Source of the DNA: Nocardioides halotolerans DSM 19273
GTDB lineage: Bacteria > Actinomycetota > Actinomycetes > Propionibacteriales > Nocardioidaceae
DNA: 64,000 nt
Direction: 5' to 3'
Assembly (NCBI RefSeq): GCF_000422805.1
Contig: NZ_KE383927.1
Location: 90,594 to 154,593, forward strand
Below, piece after piece: positions 40,121 to 48,654 of the stretch; the first letter of the stretch is position 1, and each line of letters starts with the position of its first letter. Position numbers and translations under genes: made by a program. The notes under the pieces were generated by a model that saw nothing but the letters and a program-made list of their open reading frames with translations, had not been told where the DNA came from and ran no database searches.

Positions 40121-41773
40121 TCACTCGGCTCCGCGCAGGCGCTCCAGACGTGCGGTGAGCAGCTCGCGGCGGTGCTCGTTGCTCGGCAGCGCGACGTAGC
40201 GCTCGCCGAAGGCCGCCAGCAGCGCGTCGTCCAGGCGGCGCACGGCTCCGGGCGGGTAGCGGTAGCCCATCCGGTCGCGGATCTGCTGCTCGTCGGTCGC
40301 GCGCAGGAGGTCGGCGAGCTCCTCGAGCGTCGTGATCCCCAGCTCGAGCAGCAGGCGCGACATCCACGCGTAGTGGTCGGTGCGCGACCAGCCCGCGTCG
40401 GGATACTGGCCGGCGAGGAACGCCGCCACCTCGCGCGCCGCGATCCTGGGGTCGTCGTCGCCGCCCTCGGTGCTGGCTGCGCCGCGGAGCCCGGCGCGGA
40501 TCGCCGAGAACTCCTGGTCGGCCAGCTCGAGCAGGCCGGCGGCGAGCGTGAACCTCCGGTCGAACTCGCTGGTGTGCTCGGGGGGCACGGTGCCCTTGTA
40601 GCGGATGTCGTGCTCGAACTCCGCCCACGCGTGCTGCAGGACCGTGCGCAGCTGCACCTGCACCACGCGGCCGTCGATCTCGAGCTGGAGGTGCCGGCTG
40701 GCATAGCCGAACCGGCCCTGGCTCGCGGTCAGCTCGCCGAAGTCGCGGTCGTCGAGCACGGGCACCTGCTCGGCGAGCAGGCCGGCGACGGCCTCGACGT
40801 CGTCGCGCACGTAGGTGATCACGCGGATGCCGAGCTGGTCGCCGATGTCGCGCAACGGGTCGGGGTAGACCAGGCGTCCGTCCTGCGTGCGGCTGGCCTT
40901 CTCGGCGAACGACGCGATGCTCTTCGCGCGGCCCTCGATGGTCAGGTAATTGATGCCGGCCTCGTCGAGCATCGAGCCGATGACGGTGGCGGTCCGCCGC
41001 GCCGCCTCGACGAGCGCCGGGTGCTGCTCGGCGTAGGCCTGGACGGCGGCGCGGTCGGGAGCCTCGCGGGCGGCCACTGCGGGCAGGCCGAGCGTGGGCG
41101 TGACGATGACGCCCGTGTCGGGGTCGCCGTAGCTCGTCACCCGGTCGGGGTGCCGGTCGGCGTACCACGCGACGTAGGCGCACACGACGGCGTCGGCCTG
41201 GTCCTCCACGACGCGCAGCTGGCTCTTGCGGGACGCCTCCTCGACGGAGACCACCAGCTCGCTCCACTGCTCGCCGGTCACCACGACGCTCTCGAGGAGG
41301 CCGAGCAGCCGCAACAGCTCGGAGCGCAGGTGCTCGAGGTCACGACCCCGCTTGTCCTTGTAGGTCAGGATCCGGTCGAGGCCGAACAGCGCGACCAGGG
41401 CGGCGTGCGGGTAGACCTCGAGCGCCGTCTCGTGGACCACCAGCCCCAGCCGCTCGGCGACCCGCGCGCCGCGGGTGCCGTCGGCGAACTCGGGCTTGCC
41501 GGTGTTGGACGGGTGCGTGCCCGCGTGGAAGCGGCGGAAGTCGGCGCTCAGTGCCTGCTCGGCGGGCCTCGACCCGGTCGGGTTGGTGACGACGAGCGGG
41601 GCGTCGATGCCGGCGACGACCCGGCCCTCGGCGTACGGCGCCAGGACAGCCGCGATCTCGTCGTCGGTGCGGACGGCCTCGAGGTGCACGAGGCGTGCGT
41701 CGTCGTCGAGCACCGCGAGGCCGGTGGGGTTCTTCGTCCCCCACGCCAGGTCGATGCCCAGGTAGGTCGTCAC
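40121..41773 (-). CDS. DUF429 RNase H-like nuclease fused to RelA/SpoT-like synthetase
   Basis: A 550-residue fusion. Residues 1-230 are DUF429, an RNase H-fold nuclease family, with GIDLAWGTKNPTGLAVL, AGIDAPL and DQADAVVCAYVAWY holding the acidic residues. Residues about 265-430 are a RelA/SpoT synthetase-like domain: IEGRAKSIASFAEK, DQLGIRVITYV, FGYASRH and LRTVLQHAWAEFEHDIRYKG. The usual VEIQxRT of synthetases reads VQVQLRT, so the catalytic Glu appears to be Gln. The C-terminal 120 residues are helical. It is co-directional with the upstream TetR gene (7-bp gap). It could be a toxin-like alarmone or RNA-modifying enzyme; none is shown. Confidence 0.85.
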   Translation of the reverse strand: MTTYLGIDLAWGTKNPTGLAVLDDDARLVHLEAVRTDDEIAAVLAPYAEGRVVAGIDAPLVVTNPTGSRPAEQALSADFRRFHAGTHPSNTGKPEFADGTRGARVAERLGLVVHETALEVYPHAALVALFGLDRILTYKDKRGRDLEHLRSELLRLLGLLESVVVTGEQWSELVVSVEEASRKSQLRVVEDQADAVVCAYVAWYADRHPDRVTSYGDPDTGVIVTPTLGLPAVAAREAPDRAAVQAYAEQHPALVEAARRTATVIGSMLDEAGINYLTIEGRAKSIASFAEKASRTQDGRLVYPDPLRDIGDQLGIRVITYVRDDVEAVAGLLAEQVPVLDDRDFGELTASQGRFGYASRHLQLEIDGRVVQVQLRTVLQHAWAEFEHDIRYKGTVPPEHTSEFDRRFTLAAGLLELADQEFSAIRAGLRGAASTEGGDDDPRIAAREVAAFLAGQYPDAGWSRTDHYAWMSRLLLELGITTLEELADLLRATDEQQIRDRMGYRYPPGAVRRLDDALLAAFGERYVALPSNEHRRELLTARLERLRGAE

Positions 41774-41780
41774 GGGCGCC

Positions 41781-42419
41781 TCACCCGGACAAGGTATTGC
41801 CTGGGTGCGCCAGGTCCGCGAGATCCGCGCGGGAGAGCTCAGGTCCGTCGAGCGAGCGATGCTCGCCGCCGAGCCCGCGGATGAACAGCTCGAGGTGTCG
41901 CCGGGCCAGCTCGTGCTTCAGCTCCTCGGGCATCGGTCCGGGCAGCGGGCGAGCGATGCGCACCAGCATCATGCCGACGTCGGCGAAGGTCACGTCGGCG
42001 GGCAGGCTGTCGGCCTCGTGGGCGGCGTCGACCAGTCGCTCGGTCGCCCGCGCCGACGCCTCGCAGGCGGTGGCCAGCTCGGGCTCGTCGAGGTCGAGCG
42101 CGTCGAGCACCTGCGGGATGACCGCGGAGACCCGCAGCTCGAGCGCCGCGCGCAGGTAGGCCGCGAGCGCCTCGAAGGCGTCGTCGTGCTCCTCGGCCGC
42201 CTGCTCGGCGGCGAGCCGGGTCTGCTCCAGCGCGTCGAGCACGACCCCGCGCAGCAGGGCGCTCCGGTCGGGGAAGCGGCGGTAGAGGGTCGCGATGCCG
42301 ACCCCGGCCCGGTGGGCCACCTCGTCGAGCGCGACGCCGGCGCCCTTCTCGGCGACCAGGTCACGCGCCGCCGCGAGCAGCTGCTCGAGGTTGCGGCGGG
42401 CGTCGGCGCGCATGGTCAC
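41781..42419 (-). CDS. TetR family regulator divergent from MFS efflux operon
   Basis: About 212 residues. The HTH (about 10-55) contains LLAAARDLVAEKGAGVALDEVAHRAGVGIATLYRRFPDR; the ligand domain is helical. GTG 42419 (TAGGGT, 7 nt ahead) is preferred over the ATG at 42413. It is separated by about 110 bp from the MFS gene, with a 10-bp-arm dyad at 42490-42516 between them, and is the probable repressor of both directions. The DUF429-RelA/SpoT gene follows after 7 bp and may be read from the same promoter. Confidence 0.9.
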   Translation of the reverse strand: MTMRADARRNLEQLLAAARDLVAEKGAGVALDEVAHRAGVGIATLYRRFPDRSALLRGVVLDALEQTRLAAEQAAEEHDDAFEALAAYLRAALELRVSAVIPQVLDALDLDEPELATACEASARATERLVDAAHEADSLPADVTFADVGMMLVRIARPLPGPMPEELKHELARRHLELFIRGLGGEHRSLDGPELSRADLADLAHPGNTLSG

Positions 42420-42489
42420 GACGACCACCCTACCGAACCGGAGGTTTTTTCTCCAGATCTCTTGACATCGTCGCGGCACCGGCGGACAG

Positions 42490-42516
42490 TGAAACGGAGG
42501 ACAACGCTCCGTTTCA
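42490..42516. promoter_or_regulatory. TetR-type operator of the MFS-VOC-cupin operon
   Basis: TGAAACGGAG-N7-CTCCGTTTCA is a perfect 10-bp dyad ending 15 bp before ATG 42532. TTGACA (42472-42477) lies just upstream as a possible -35, so repressor binding would block the promoter. Confidence 0.7.
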
Positions 42517-42531
42517 AGGGAAGGACATCCC

Positions 42532-43989
42532 ATGACCATCACCACCGCGCCGGCCGGCACGGCCGCGCCTCCCGACCACCGCTGGGCCGCGCTCGGCGTC
42601 ATCGCGCTCGCGCAGCTGATGGTCGCGCTCGACGCGACGATCGTGAACGTCGCGCTGCCGACCGCGCAGCGGGCGCTCGGCTTCGACGACGCCCACCGCT
42701 CCTACGTCGTCACGGCCTACACGCTCTCGTTCGCCGGGCTGCTGCTGCTCGGCGGGAAGATCTCCGACCGGGTCGGCCGCCGCCGGGCCCTGACCATCGG
42801 GCTGACCGGCTTCGGGCTGGCCTCGGCCCTCGCCGGCGCGGCGCCGACGTTCGAGGTGCTCGTCGCCGGGCGCGCTCTCCAGGGCGCGAGCGCGGCGTTC
42901 ATGGCGCCGGCCGCGCTCGCGCTGATCGCGTCGACGTTCACCGAGCCGCGCGAGCGGGGCAAGGCCTTCGGTGTCTTCGGCGCGGTGGCGAGCAGCGGCG
43001 CCGTCGTGGGCCTCCTCCTCGGCGGCGTGCTGACGCAGTACGCCGGGTGGCGCTGGTGCCTCTACGTCAACGTCGCCGTGGCCGTCGTCGTGCTCGTGGT
43101 CGGGCGGCGCGTGCTGCCCGGCGACGACGGCTACCCGGTGCCGGTCGACGTCGTGTCGGGCCTGCTCGCCACCGGCGGCCTCGCCGGGCTGGTGCTCGGC
43201 GCCAGCGAGGCGGCCGCCCACGGCTGGGGGTCGCTCGAGGTGCTCCTCCCCGGGCTCGCCGGACTCGGGCTGATCGCGGCGTTCGTGCTGCGCCAGCGCG
43301 GGCTGGCCGCGCCGCTGCTCCCGCTGAGCGTGCTGCGCGACCGCGGCCGCGCGACGGCGTACGTCGCCACCGCGATCAGCGTCGTCGGCACGTTCGGCAT
43401 GTTCCTGATGCTGACCTACCACTTCCAGGTAGTGCTGGGCTGGAGCCCGGTGCGCACCGGTCTCGCGTTCCTGCCCATGAGCCTCGCCGTCGCGGGCAGC
43501 TCCTACGGGCTGGCCAGCCGGCTGATGGACCGCGTCGCCCCGCGCGTGCTGGTGGCGCCGGGGCTGGTGGTCGCCGCCGTGGGACTCGGCCTCCTGACCC
43601 AGCTCACCCCGACCAGCGGCTACGCGTCGGTCATCCTCCCGGCCGAGGTGCTGGTCGGGCTCGGCATCGGCTGCGTGTTCACCCCGTCGATCGGGGTCGC
43701 CACCAGCGGCGTCGACCCGCGGCAGGCCGGCATCGCCGCCGCCACCGCCAACACCGCGATGCAGATCGGCAGTAGCGTGGGGACGGCGGTGCTCAACACC
43801 GTGGCCGTCGACGCGACCGGCGACTTCGTCGGGACGCCGACGGCGGCGCTGGTGCACGGCTTCGCCACCGCGACCGGAGGGGCCGCGGTGACGCTGGTCG
43901 TCGGCGCGGTCCTGGTCATGGCGTTCCTGCGACCCGCCGCGCCCGCCCAGCCCGGCCGCGGCCACCACCCGGGAGGTGCAGCTCGATGA
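42532..43989 (+). CDS. MFS multidrug transporter (DHA2, 14 helices)
   Basis: 485 residues. The first helix carries LDATIVNVALPTAQRAL, the motif D1 of the EmrB/QacA drug:H+ antiporter family; motif A-like GGKISDRVGRRRAL and motif C-like GAVASSGAVVGLLLGG follow. The likely role is export of hydrophobic toxic compounds. GGAAGGA lies 7 nt ahead of ATG 42532. It is the first gene of an operon with VOC and cupin genes (ATGA overlaps), under the divergent TetR. Whether these partners modify the exported drug is inference. Confidence 0.92.
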   Translation: MTITTAPAGTAAPPDHRWAALGVIALAQLMVALDATIVNVALPTAQRALGFDDAHRSYVVTAYTLSFAGLLLLGGKISDRVGRRRALTIGLTGFGLASALAGAAPTFEVLVAGRALQGASAAFMAPAALALIASTFTEPRERGKAFGVFGAVASSGAVVGLLLGGVLTQYAGWRWCLYVNVAVAVVVLVVGRRVLPGDDGYPVPVDVVSGLLATGGLAGLVLGASEAAAHGWGSLEVLLPGLAGLGLIAAFVLRQRGLAAPLLPLSVLRDRGRATAYVATAISVVGTFGMFLMLTYHFQVVLGWSPVRTGLAFLPMSLAVAGSSYGLASRLMDRVAPRVLVAPGLVVAAVGLGLLTQLTPTSGYASVILPAEVLVGLGIGCVFTPSIGVATSGVDPRQAGIAAATANTAMQIGSSVGTAVLNTVAVDATGDFVGTPTAALVHGFATATGGAAVTLVVGAVLVMAFLRPAAPAQPGRGHHPGGAAR

Positions 43990-44378
43990 GCGTGGAGCTC
44001 AACCACACCCTCGTCCACGTCCGCGACGTCTGGTCGTCCGCCCGCGAGGTGGCGGGCGTCCTCGGCCTCGCCGAGCCCGCGGCGTACGGCCCCTTCGCCG
44101 TGCTGCAGCTCGACAACGGGGCGTCGCTCGACTTCCTCCAGGACGACGGGGAGATCCAGTCGCAGCACTACGCGTTCCTCGTCGGCGAGGACGACTTCGA
44201 CGCGATCTGGGGCCGGATCCGCGAGCAGGGCCGGCAGTTCTGGGCCGACCCGTTCAAGCGCCGCCCCGGGCAGGTCAACCACGACGACGGCGGTCGCGGG
44301 CTCTACTGGGAGGGCCCCGACGGCCACTGGCTCGAGATCATCACCCGCCCCTACGGAAGCGAGGAACCAGCGTCATGA
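43986..44378 (+). CDS. VOC family protein
   Basis: 130 residues with paired beta-alpha-beta modules: LNHTLVHVRDVWSSAREVAGVLGL at the start and LYWEGPDGHWLEIITRPY near the end. His of QHYAFLV and Glu in WLEII are probable metal ligands. It overlaps the MFS stop by 4 bp and the cupin start by 4 bp, so it is translated in series. It may inactivate or bind the compound exported by its MFS partner. Confidence 0.85.
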   Translation: MSVELNHTLVHVRDVWSSAREVAGVLGLAEPAAYGPFAVLQLDNGASLDFLQDDGEIQSQHYAFLVGEDDFDAIWGRIREQGRQFWADPFKRRPGQVNHDDGGRGLYWEGPDGHWLEIITRPYGSEEPAS

Positions 44379-44872
44379 CCGGCCCGCTGCACCGCCCGTA
44401 CCCGCCGGACCTCTACCGCGGCACCACCGGCGAGGTGTCGGGGTGGATCCGGCCCGACGACGCCGAGCCCGAGATCACCTACCGCTCCGGCGGCACCTGC
44501 GAGTACCTCGCGACCGGCGACCAGACCCACGGCACCTTCGGCCTCTACCGCTGGACGTTCGGGCCGGACGAGTCGGGGCCCGACCCGCACTTCCACCGCG
44601 CGATCACCGAGTCGTTCTACGTGCTCACCGGCGAGGTGCAGCTCTACGACGGGACGGGCTGGAAGACCGGCTCACCGGGCAACTTCTTCTTCGTCCCCGA
44701 GGGCGGCCTGCACGGGTTCCGGGGCGCCGACCGGTCGTCGATGCTGCTGATGTTCACGCCCGGCGCCCCGCGCGAGGACTACTTCGAGACCCTCGCCGCC
44801 CAGGCCGAGCACCCCCTGACCGAGGAGGAGCGCGTCGAGTTCATGCTCCGGCACGACACCTACTGGGTCTGA
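44375..44872 (+). CDS. cupin domain protein
   Basis: 165 residues. The cupin core has motif 1 PHFHRAITESFYVLTGEV (two His and a Glu ligand) and motif 2 PGNFFFVPEGGLHGFRG (His). A C-terminal helical tail follows (AQAEHPLTEEERVEFML). Metal-binding residues are complete, so it may be a dioxygenase or isomerase acting on the same compound as its operon partners. It is third in the MFS-VOC-cupin operon and is followed by the dyad at 44896-44958. Confidence 0.88.
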   Translation: MTGPLHRPYPPDLYRGTTGEVSGWIRPDDAEPEITYRSGGTCEYLATGDQTHGTFGLYRWTFGPDESGPDPHFHRAITESFYVLTGEVQLYDGTGWKTGSPGNFFFVPEGGLHGFRGADRSSMLLMFTPGAPREDYFETLAAQAEHPLTEEERVEFMLRHDTYWV

Positions 44873-44895
44873 CGGCTCGGGGGACGCTCAGGGCC

Positions 44896-44958
44896 GATAG
44901 TCCCTGACGAACCTGTCGCCCGGTCCGCGTGTCGGCAACACGAACGTCAGGGACTATC
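44896..44958. terminator. 14-bp inverted repeat between convergent genes
   Basis: GATAGTCCCTGACG (44896-44909) and its exact reverse complement (44945-44958) flank a 35-nt loop. It lies between the cupin gene (+) and the SpoIIE phosphatase gene (-) and can serve as a bidirectional terminator. The large loop is unusual. Confidence 0.55.
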
Positions 44959-44973
44959 CCGCAGACGCCGACC

Positions 44974-47130
44974 TCAGGGGGCGAGCGGGTCCAGGGCGAC
45001 CAGGAGTGCGGCGACGTCGTCGTCGCGGGTGGGGTCGCGCAGCTCCTCGACGACCGAGGAGAGCCAGTCGTCGGGTGCGTCGGAGCGGGCGGTCCGCAGG
45101 GCCGTGATGAGGCGGGCCATCGACCGGTCGGCGTCCTCACCGCGGCGTTCGATCAGCCCGTCGGTGTAGAGCAGCAGGCGGTCGCCGGGCCGGAGCTCCG
45201 CCGAGCGCACCGCGCGCTCTCCCCCGCCCACGCCGAGGATCAGGGTGCTCGGGTGCTCGAGCACCTCGATGTGCCCGTCCGCCGCGATCAGCACCGGCGG
45301 CGGGTGGCCGGCGTTGATGACCTGCAGCAGGTGCCGCGCCGGGTCGGCGACGGCGTAGACCATCGTGACGAGCTGCTCGAGGTGCAGCGCGTCGAAGACC
45401 CGGTCCATGCCGGCGAGCACCACCTCGGGCGTCGGGTCGACCGCCACGAGCGTGCGGATCGCCGAGCGCATCTGCGCCATGACCGACGCGGCCTGGACGC
45501 CGCGGCCCATGACGTCGCCGACGAACATCGCCAGCCGGCCGTCCTCGAGGGGTACGACGTCGTAGAAGTCGCCGCCGGCGTCGGTCCGTCCGGCGGGGTG
45601 GTACTGCACGCTCGTCGACCAGCCCGCGACCTCGGGCAGCGAGTCCGGCAGCACCGCGCGCTGCAGCTCGAGCGCGGCGGTCCGCACCTGGCTGTGCAGC
45701 TGCGCGTTGTCGATCGCGATCGCCGCGCGCTGGGCGAGGTCCTCGCCGAAGGCCAGGTCGTCCTCGGAGAACCGCCGGCCGCCCTCGCCCGCGACCCAGG
45801 TGATGACGCCGAAGGTCCGGTCGCCGACCTTGAGCGGGCAGGACAGCCCGCTGGCCAGGTTGAGCGCCCGCATGAGCTCGAGGTGCTCCTCGTCGCGGGC
45901 GACGGCGGCGAGCAGCTCGTCGGTGAGCTCCGGCACCAGCTGGCTCCGGCCCGAGCGCAGCACGCCGTACCCTCCCTGGTCGGTCGCGGGGTCGTTCGGG
46001 TAGCGCTCCTGCAGCTCGCGCACCAGCGCGATCCGCTCCGGGTGCGTGTGCGCCACGGTGATCGTGCGCAGCAGGCCGTCCTCGGCCAGGGCGATGGCGC
46101 ACCAGTCGGCGAACCACGGCACCGCGGCCTCGGCGACCGCCGTCAACGTCGCCTCGTAGTCGAGGTCGCTCGAGAGCTTCGCGCTCGTCTCGGCCAGGAA
46201 CGCGAGCTTCGCCTCGCGGTCACGCGCGGCGCCCTGCGCTTCCACCCGCTCGAGGGTCAGCGCGCAGGTGTCGGCGAGCAGCTTGAGGAAGAGGTTCTCC
46301 GCCTCGCTGAGCGCGCGCCGCCCCGGGAAGGACAGCGACACGGCGCCCAGGACCCGGCCCCCCGCCACCGCCAGCGGCAGGCAGAGCACCGACCCGGTGC
46401 CGTCGGCCAGGCCGCCGAGGTCCGGGTAGCGCTGCTCGACCTCGCCCCGGCGGACCAGCACCGGCCGGCCGGTGCGCACGCTCTCGGCGGTGGGGATGTT
46501 GCTGTGCACGGAGTACGTCGCCCAGCGGCTCGCGGCGTCCTCGAACCCGCCGCGCAGCGCCATCAGCGCCATCGTCTCGTCGTCGACCATCAGCGACAGC
46601 GACGCGGCGGTCGCGCCGGCGGCCTTCATCATGTGGTCGGTGACGACGCCCGCGACCGCCTCGACGTCGGCCGCGGCGAGCAGCTCGCTGGTCACCTCGG
46701 CCAACCGGCGCAACCTGCTGCCGAGCGGCTGGCCGGGCGCGTAGGCGTCGGACGACTCCTCGGTGCCCTCGATCAGCACCAGCGCCCCGCCCTCGACGTC
46801 CCCGCCCAGCGGGCTCCACGACGTACGCATCGCGACCGGGCTGGTGCCGCCGGCGAGCATCGTCAGCTCACCGGTCCACGACCCGGTGCGCGCGAGCAGC
46901 TTGAGGACCTGGTCGACCGCTCCACGCTCGGGCTCGTCGAAGAGCCGGGTGCGCGCGTCGGCGTCGACCAGCCGGTCGAACGGCGACCCGAACAGGTCGA
47001 CCGCCGTGGCGTTGGCATAGACGACCGTGCCGTCGGGGTCGAGCGCCACCGCGGCGATGGTGAGGCCGTCCAGCAGCGCGGCGTCAGGTTGCCACGACCG
47101 CGCAACTGGCCGAGGGGTCCGGGCCACCAC
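44974..47130 (-). CDS. PAS-GAF-GAF-SpoIIE protein phosphatase
   Basis: 718 residues: a PAS domain (about 20-130), two GAF domains (about 155-305 and 320-475) and a PP2C-type SpoIIE domain (about 500-715) with GGDFYDVV, VGDVMGRG and TRDDDVAALL metal-binding residues. Such proteins dephosphorylate anti-sigma-factor antagonists in partner-switching pathways in response to redox, light or small ligands. No anti-sigma antagonist gene is adjacent. GTG 47130 is annotated; GTG 47127 with CACGAT six bases ahead may be the real start. Confidence 0.88.
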   Translation of the reverse strand: MVARTPRPVARSWQPDAALLDGLTIAAVALDPDGTVVYANATAVDLFGSPFDRLVDADARTRLFDEPERGAVDQVLKLLARTGSWTGELTMLAGGTSPVAMRTSWSPLGGDVEGGALVLIEGTEESSDAYAPGQPLGSRLRRLAEVTSELLAAADVEAVAGVVTDHMMKAAGATAASLSLMVDDETMALMALRGGFEDAASRWATYSVHSNIPTAESVRTGRPVLVRRGEVEQRYPDLGGLADGTGSVLCLPLAVAGGRVLGAVSLSFPGRRALSEAENLFLKLLADTCALTLERVEAQGAARDREAKLAFLAETSAKLSSDLDYEATLTAVAEAAVPWFADWCAIALAEDGLLRTITVAHTHPERIALVRELQERYPNDPATDQGGYGVLRSGRSQLVPELTDELLAAVARDEEHLELMRALNLASGLSCPLKVGDRTFGVITWVAGEGGRRFSEDDLAFGEDLAQRAAIAIDNAQLHSQVRTAALELQRAVLPDSLPEVAGWSTSVQYHPAGRTDAGGDFYDVVPLEDGRLAMFVGDVMGRGVQAASVMAQMRSAIRTLVAVDPTPEVVLAGMDRVFDALHLEQLVTMVYAVADPARHLLQVINAGHPPPVLIAADGHIEVLEHPSTLILGVGGGERAVRSAELRPGDRLLLYTDGLIERRGEDADRSMARLITALRTARSDAPDDWLSSVVEELRDPTRDDDVAALLVALDPLAP

Positions 47131-47249
47131 GGGATCGTGCCATGCGCGCCCGCGCAGCGGCAGACGAATCCGGGCACCTGTGAGGGTGGTTCTGGATGGC
47201 CCGGACGGGTGGTCCGGTGAGTTCGGGTCCGACGGCGGGTCAGACCTGC

Positions 47250-47786
47250 ATGCGCTCCCACAACCTCGCCGGGCTCTACGACCTGCCGTCCGTGGAGTGG
47301 TCGACGGTGACCGACCGGCTCTCCCGTGACCTCACCCAGGCACCGGGGTCGGGCGGGCCCGACCGGCACACCTGCTGGCTCACCACGCTCGACGCGGACG
47401 GCGCGCCGCACACGACCGGCATCGGCGCGGAGTGGCTGGACGGGTCGTGGTGGTTCGAGACCGGCCGCGGCACCCGCAAGGGCCGCAACCTCGACCGCGA
47501 CCCGCGCTGCTCGCTGGCCCTCGCCGTCCAGGAGTTCGACCTCGTCGTCCACGGCACCGCGGAGGTCGTGACCGACCCGGCGACCGTCGCCCGGCTGGCC
47601 GAGGCCTGGGCCGCCGGCGGTTGGCCGTGCCGCGTCGACGAGTCCGGCACCGCGCTGACCGCGGACTTCAGCGCGCCCTCGGCCGGGAGACCGCCGTGGC
47701 ACGTCTACCGCATCACGCCGGTCTCGGCGGTGGTGCTCGCCACCGTCGAGCCCGGCGGCGCGACCCGCTTCGACTTCGAGGGCTAG
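47250..47786 (+). CDS. pyridoxamine 5'-phosphate oxidase family protein
   Basis: 178 residues of the split-barrel flavin or F420-binding fold. LTQAPGSGGPDRHTCWLTTLDADGAPHTTGIGAEWLDG and FETGRGTRKGRNLDRDPRCSLALAV hold the core strands and cofactor loop. ATG 47250 is chosen over the ATG at 47196 because the family starts at HNLAGLYDLP. No partner gene adjoins. The cofactor could be F420 or FMN, and the substrate is unknown. Confidence 0.8.
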   Translation: MRSHNLAGLYDLPSVEWSTVTDRLSRDLTQAPGSGGPDRHTCWLTTLDADGAPHTTGIGAEWLDGSWWFETGRGTRKGRNLDRDPRCSLALAVQEFDLVVHGTAEVVTDPATVARLAEAWAAGGWPCRVDESGTALTADFSAPSAGRPPWHVYRITPVSAVVLATVEPGGATRFDFEG

Positions 47787-47788
47787 GT

Positions 47789-47824
47789 GTGATGCCCAGA
47801 CCGGACAACCTCCCTGGGCATCAC
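47789..47824 (+). terminator. stem-loop after PPOX-family gene
   Basis: GTGATGCCCAG (47789-47799) and CTGGGCATCAC (47814-47824) form a perfect 11-bp stem with a 14-nt loop, beginning 3 bp after the stop. Confidence 0.6.
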
Positions 47825-47830
47825 AACTAG

Positions 47831-47988
47831 GCCGTGCCTCTCACTTACTGGTGGATGCCGGCGTCGTCCAGGCGCGCGCTGGCAAGGCGCCGGCACGCGC
47901 GCAGACTGGGCGTCTCCGAAGTGTCGGCAACGCTGCCAGCGCGTGCTCTGGACGGCGTCCGGCGCCGCCATGAATGGAGAGACACGTC
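47831..47988. mobile_element. 158-bp MITE-like palindromic element flanked by CTAG
   Basis: The element is bounded by CTAG (47827-47830 and 47989-47992), as expected for a target duplication of IS5-like insertions. Its ends GCCGTGCCTCTCAC and, on the other strand, GACGTGTCTCTCCA are imperfect inverted repeats, with 19 of the first 25 bases including CTAG matching. The similarity continues inward for about 60 bp per side, so the unit can fold into one long hairpin. It carries no gene. The right CTAG contains the stop codon of the 47989 gene. Confidence 0.7.
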
Positions 47989-48654
47989 CTAGCGCCAGAC
48001 GAGTGCCTGGCCGACGGTGACCGCGGCGGCGCTCGGCGTACCGCGCGCGGCGTCGACCGTCACGAAGAAGCGGCCGTGGACGTTGCTGATGAAGTCGGCC
48101 GACTTGTCCGGGCTGTCGCCCCAGTAGTGGCGGTCCTTGCCCGGTCGCCAGGTGACCTGCACGGCCCGGCCGTCGTCGGTGGTGCAGATGAACTTCTCGT
48201 CCGCGGGCGGCGCGCACGTCCAGCCGGGCAGGGCGAGCGCGACCGGCGACGTCTCCGGTCGCGGCGGCGTGAGGGTCTGCGGCCCGCCCGGCGCCGTCGT
48301 CGTGGTCGCGGGCGGCACGGCGGCCCCGGGCGTCGCGCTCGGGGCGGCCGGGTCGGTCGGGCCGGTCGACGACGACGCCGACGGCTCGGCGGCGAAGCCG
48401 GGCTGCTGCCCGCGGGGGCTGGTGGCGTGGTCGCCGCCGGAGGTCGCTACGGCGATCCCGCCCACGACCGCGGCGACGGCCAGGACGCCCGCCGCGGAGG
48501 CGATCCGCGTCCGTCGCCGGATCCGCGTGCCCTGGCACCGCGCGACGGTGGTGAGCCGGTCGAGGTCGGGTCGCACGTCCTCCATGCGGTCGCGCAGCGC
48601 GGTCGTGAGGCCGAGCTCGTGGTCGAGGTCGGTGTGGTCGTGGTCAGCGCTCAT
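47989..48654 (-). CDS. membrane protein, probable partner of the SigE-type sigma factor
   Basis: 221 residues. A cytoplasmic N-terminal half (1-50, charged), one membrane helix (about 51-70; IASAAGVLAVAAVVGGIAVA), a Ser/Pro/Ala/Thr-rich linker and a C-terminal extracytoplasmic domain with WTCAPPADEKFICTTDDG, whose two cysteines may form a disulfide. The layout resembles anti-sigma factors of SigE-type ECFs, but no zinc-binding H-x3-C-x2-C motif is seen. ATG 48654 overlaps the sigma gene by 11 bp. The stop codon falls in the CTAG target of the mobile element. Confidence 0.7.
   Translation of the reverse strand: MSADHDHTDLDHELGLTTALRDRMEDVRPDLDRLTTVARCQGTRIRRRTRIASAAGVLAVAAVVGGIAVATSGGDHATSPRGQQPGFAAEPSASSSTGPTDPAAPSATPGAAVPPATTTTAPGGPQTLTPPRPETSPVALALPGWTCAPPADEKFICTTDDGRAVQVTWRPGKDRHYWGDSPDKSADFISNVHGRFFVTVDAARGTPSAAAVTVGQALVWR

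Noticed and set aside
44896..44958. Second MITE like the one at 47831
   Set aside because: Ends differ, there are no CTAG flanks and only the 14-bp arms pair; a terminator between convergent genes is simpler.
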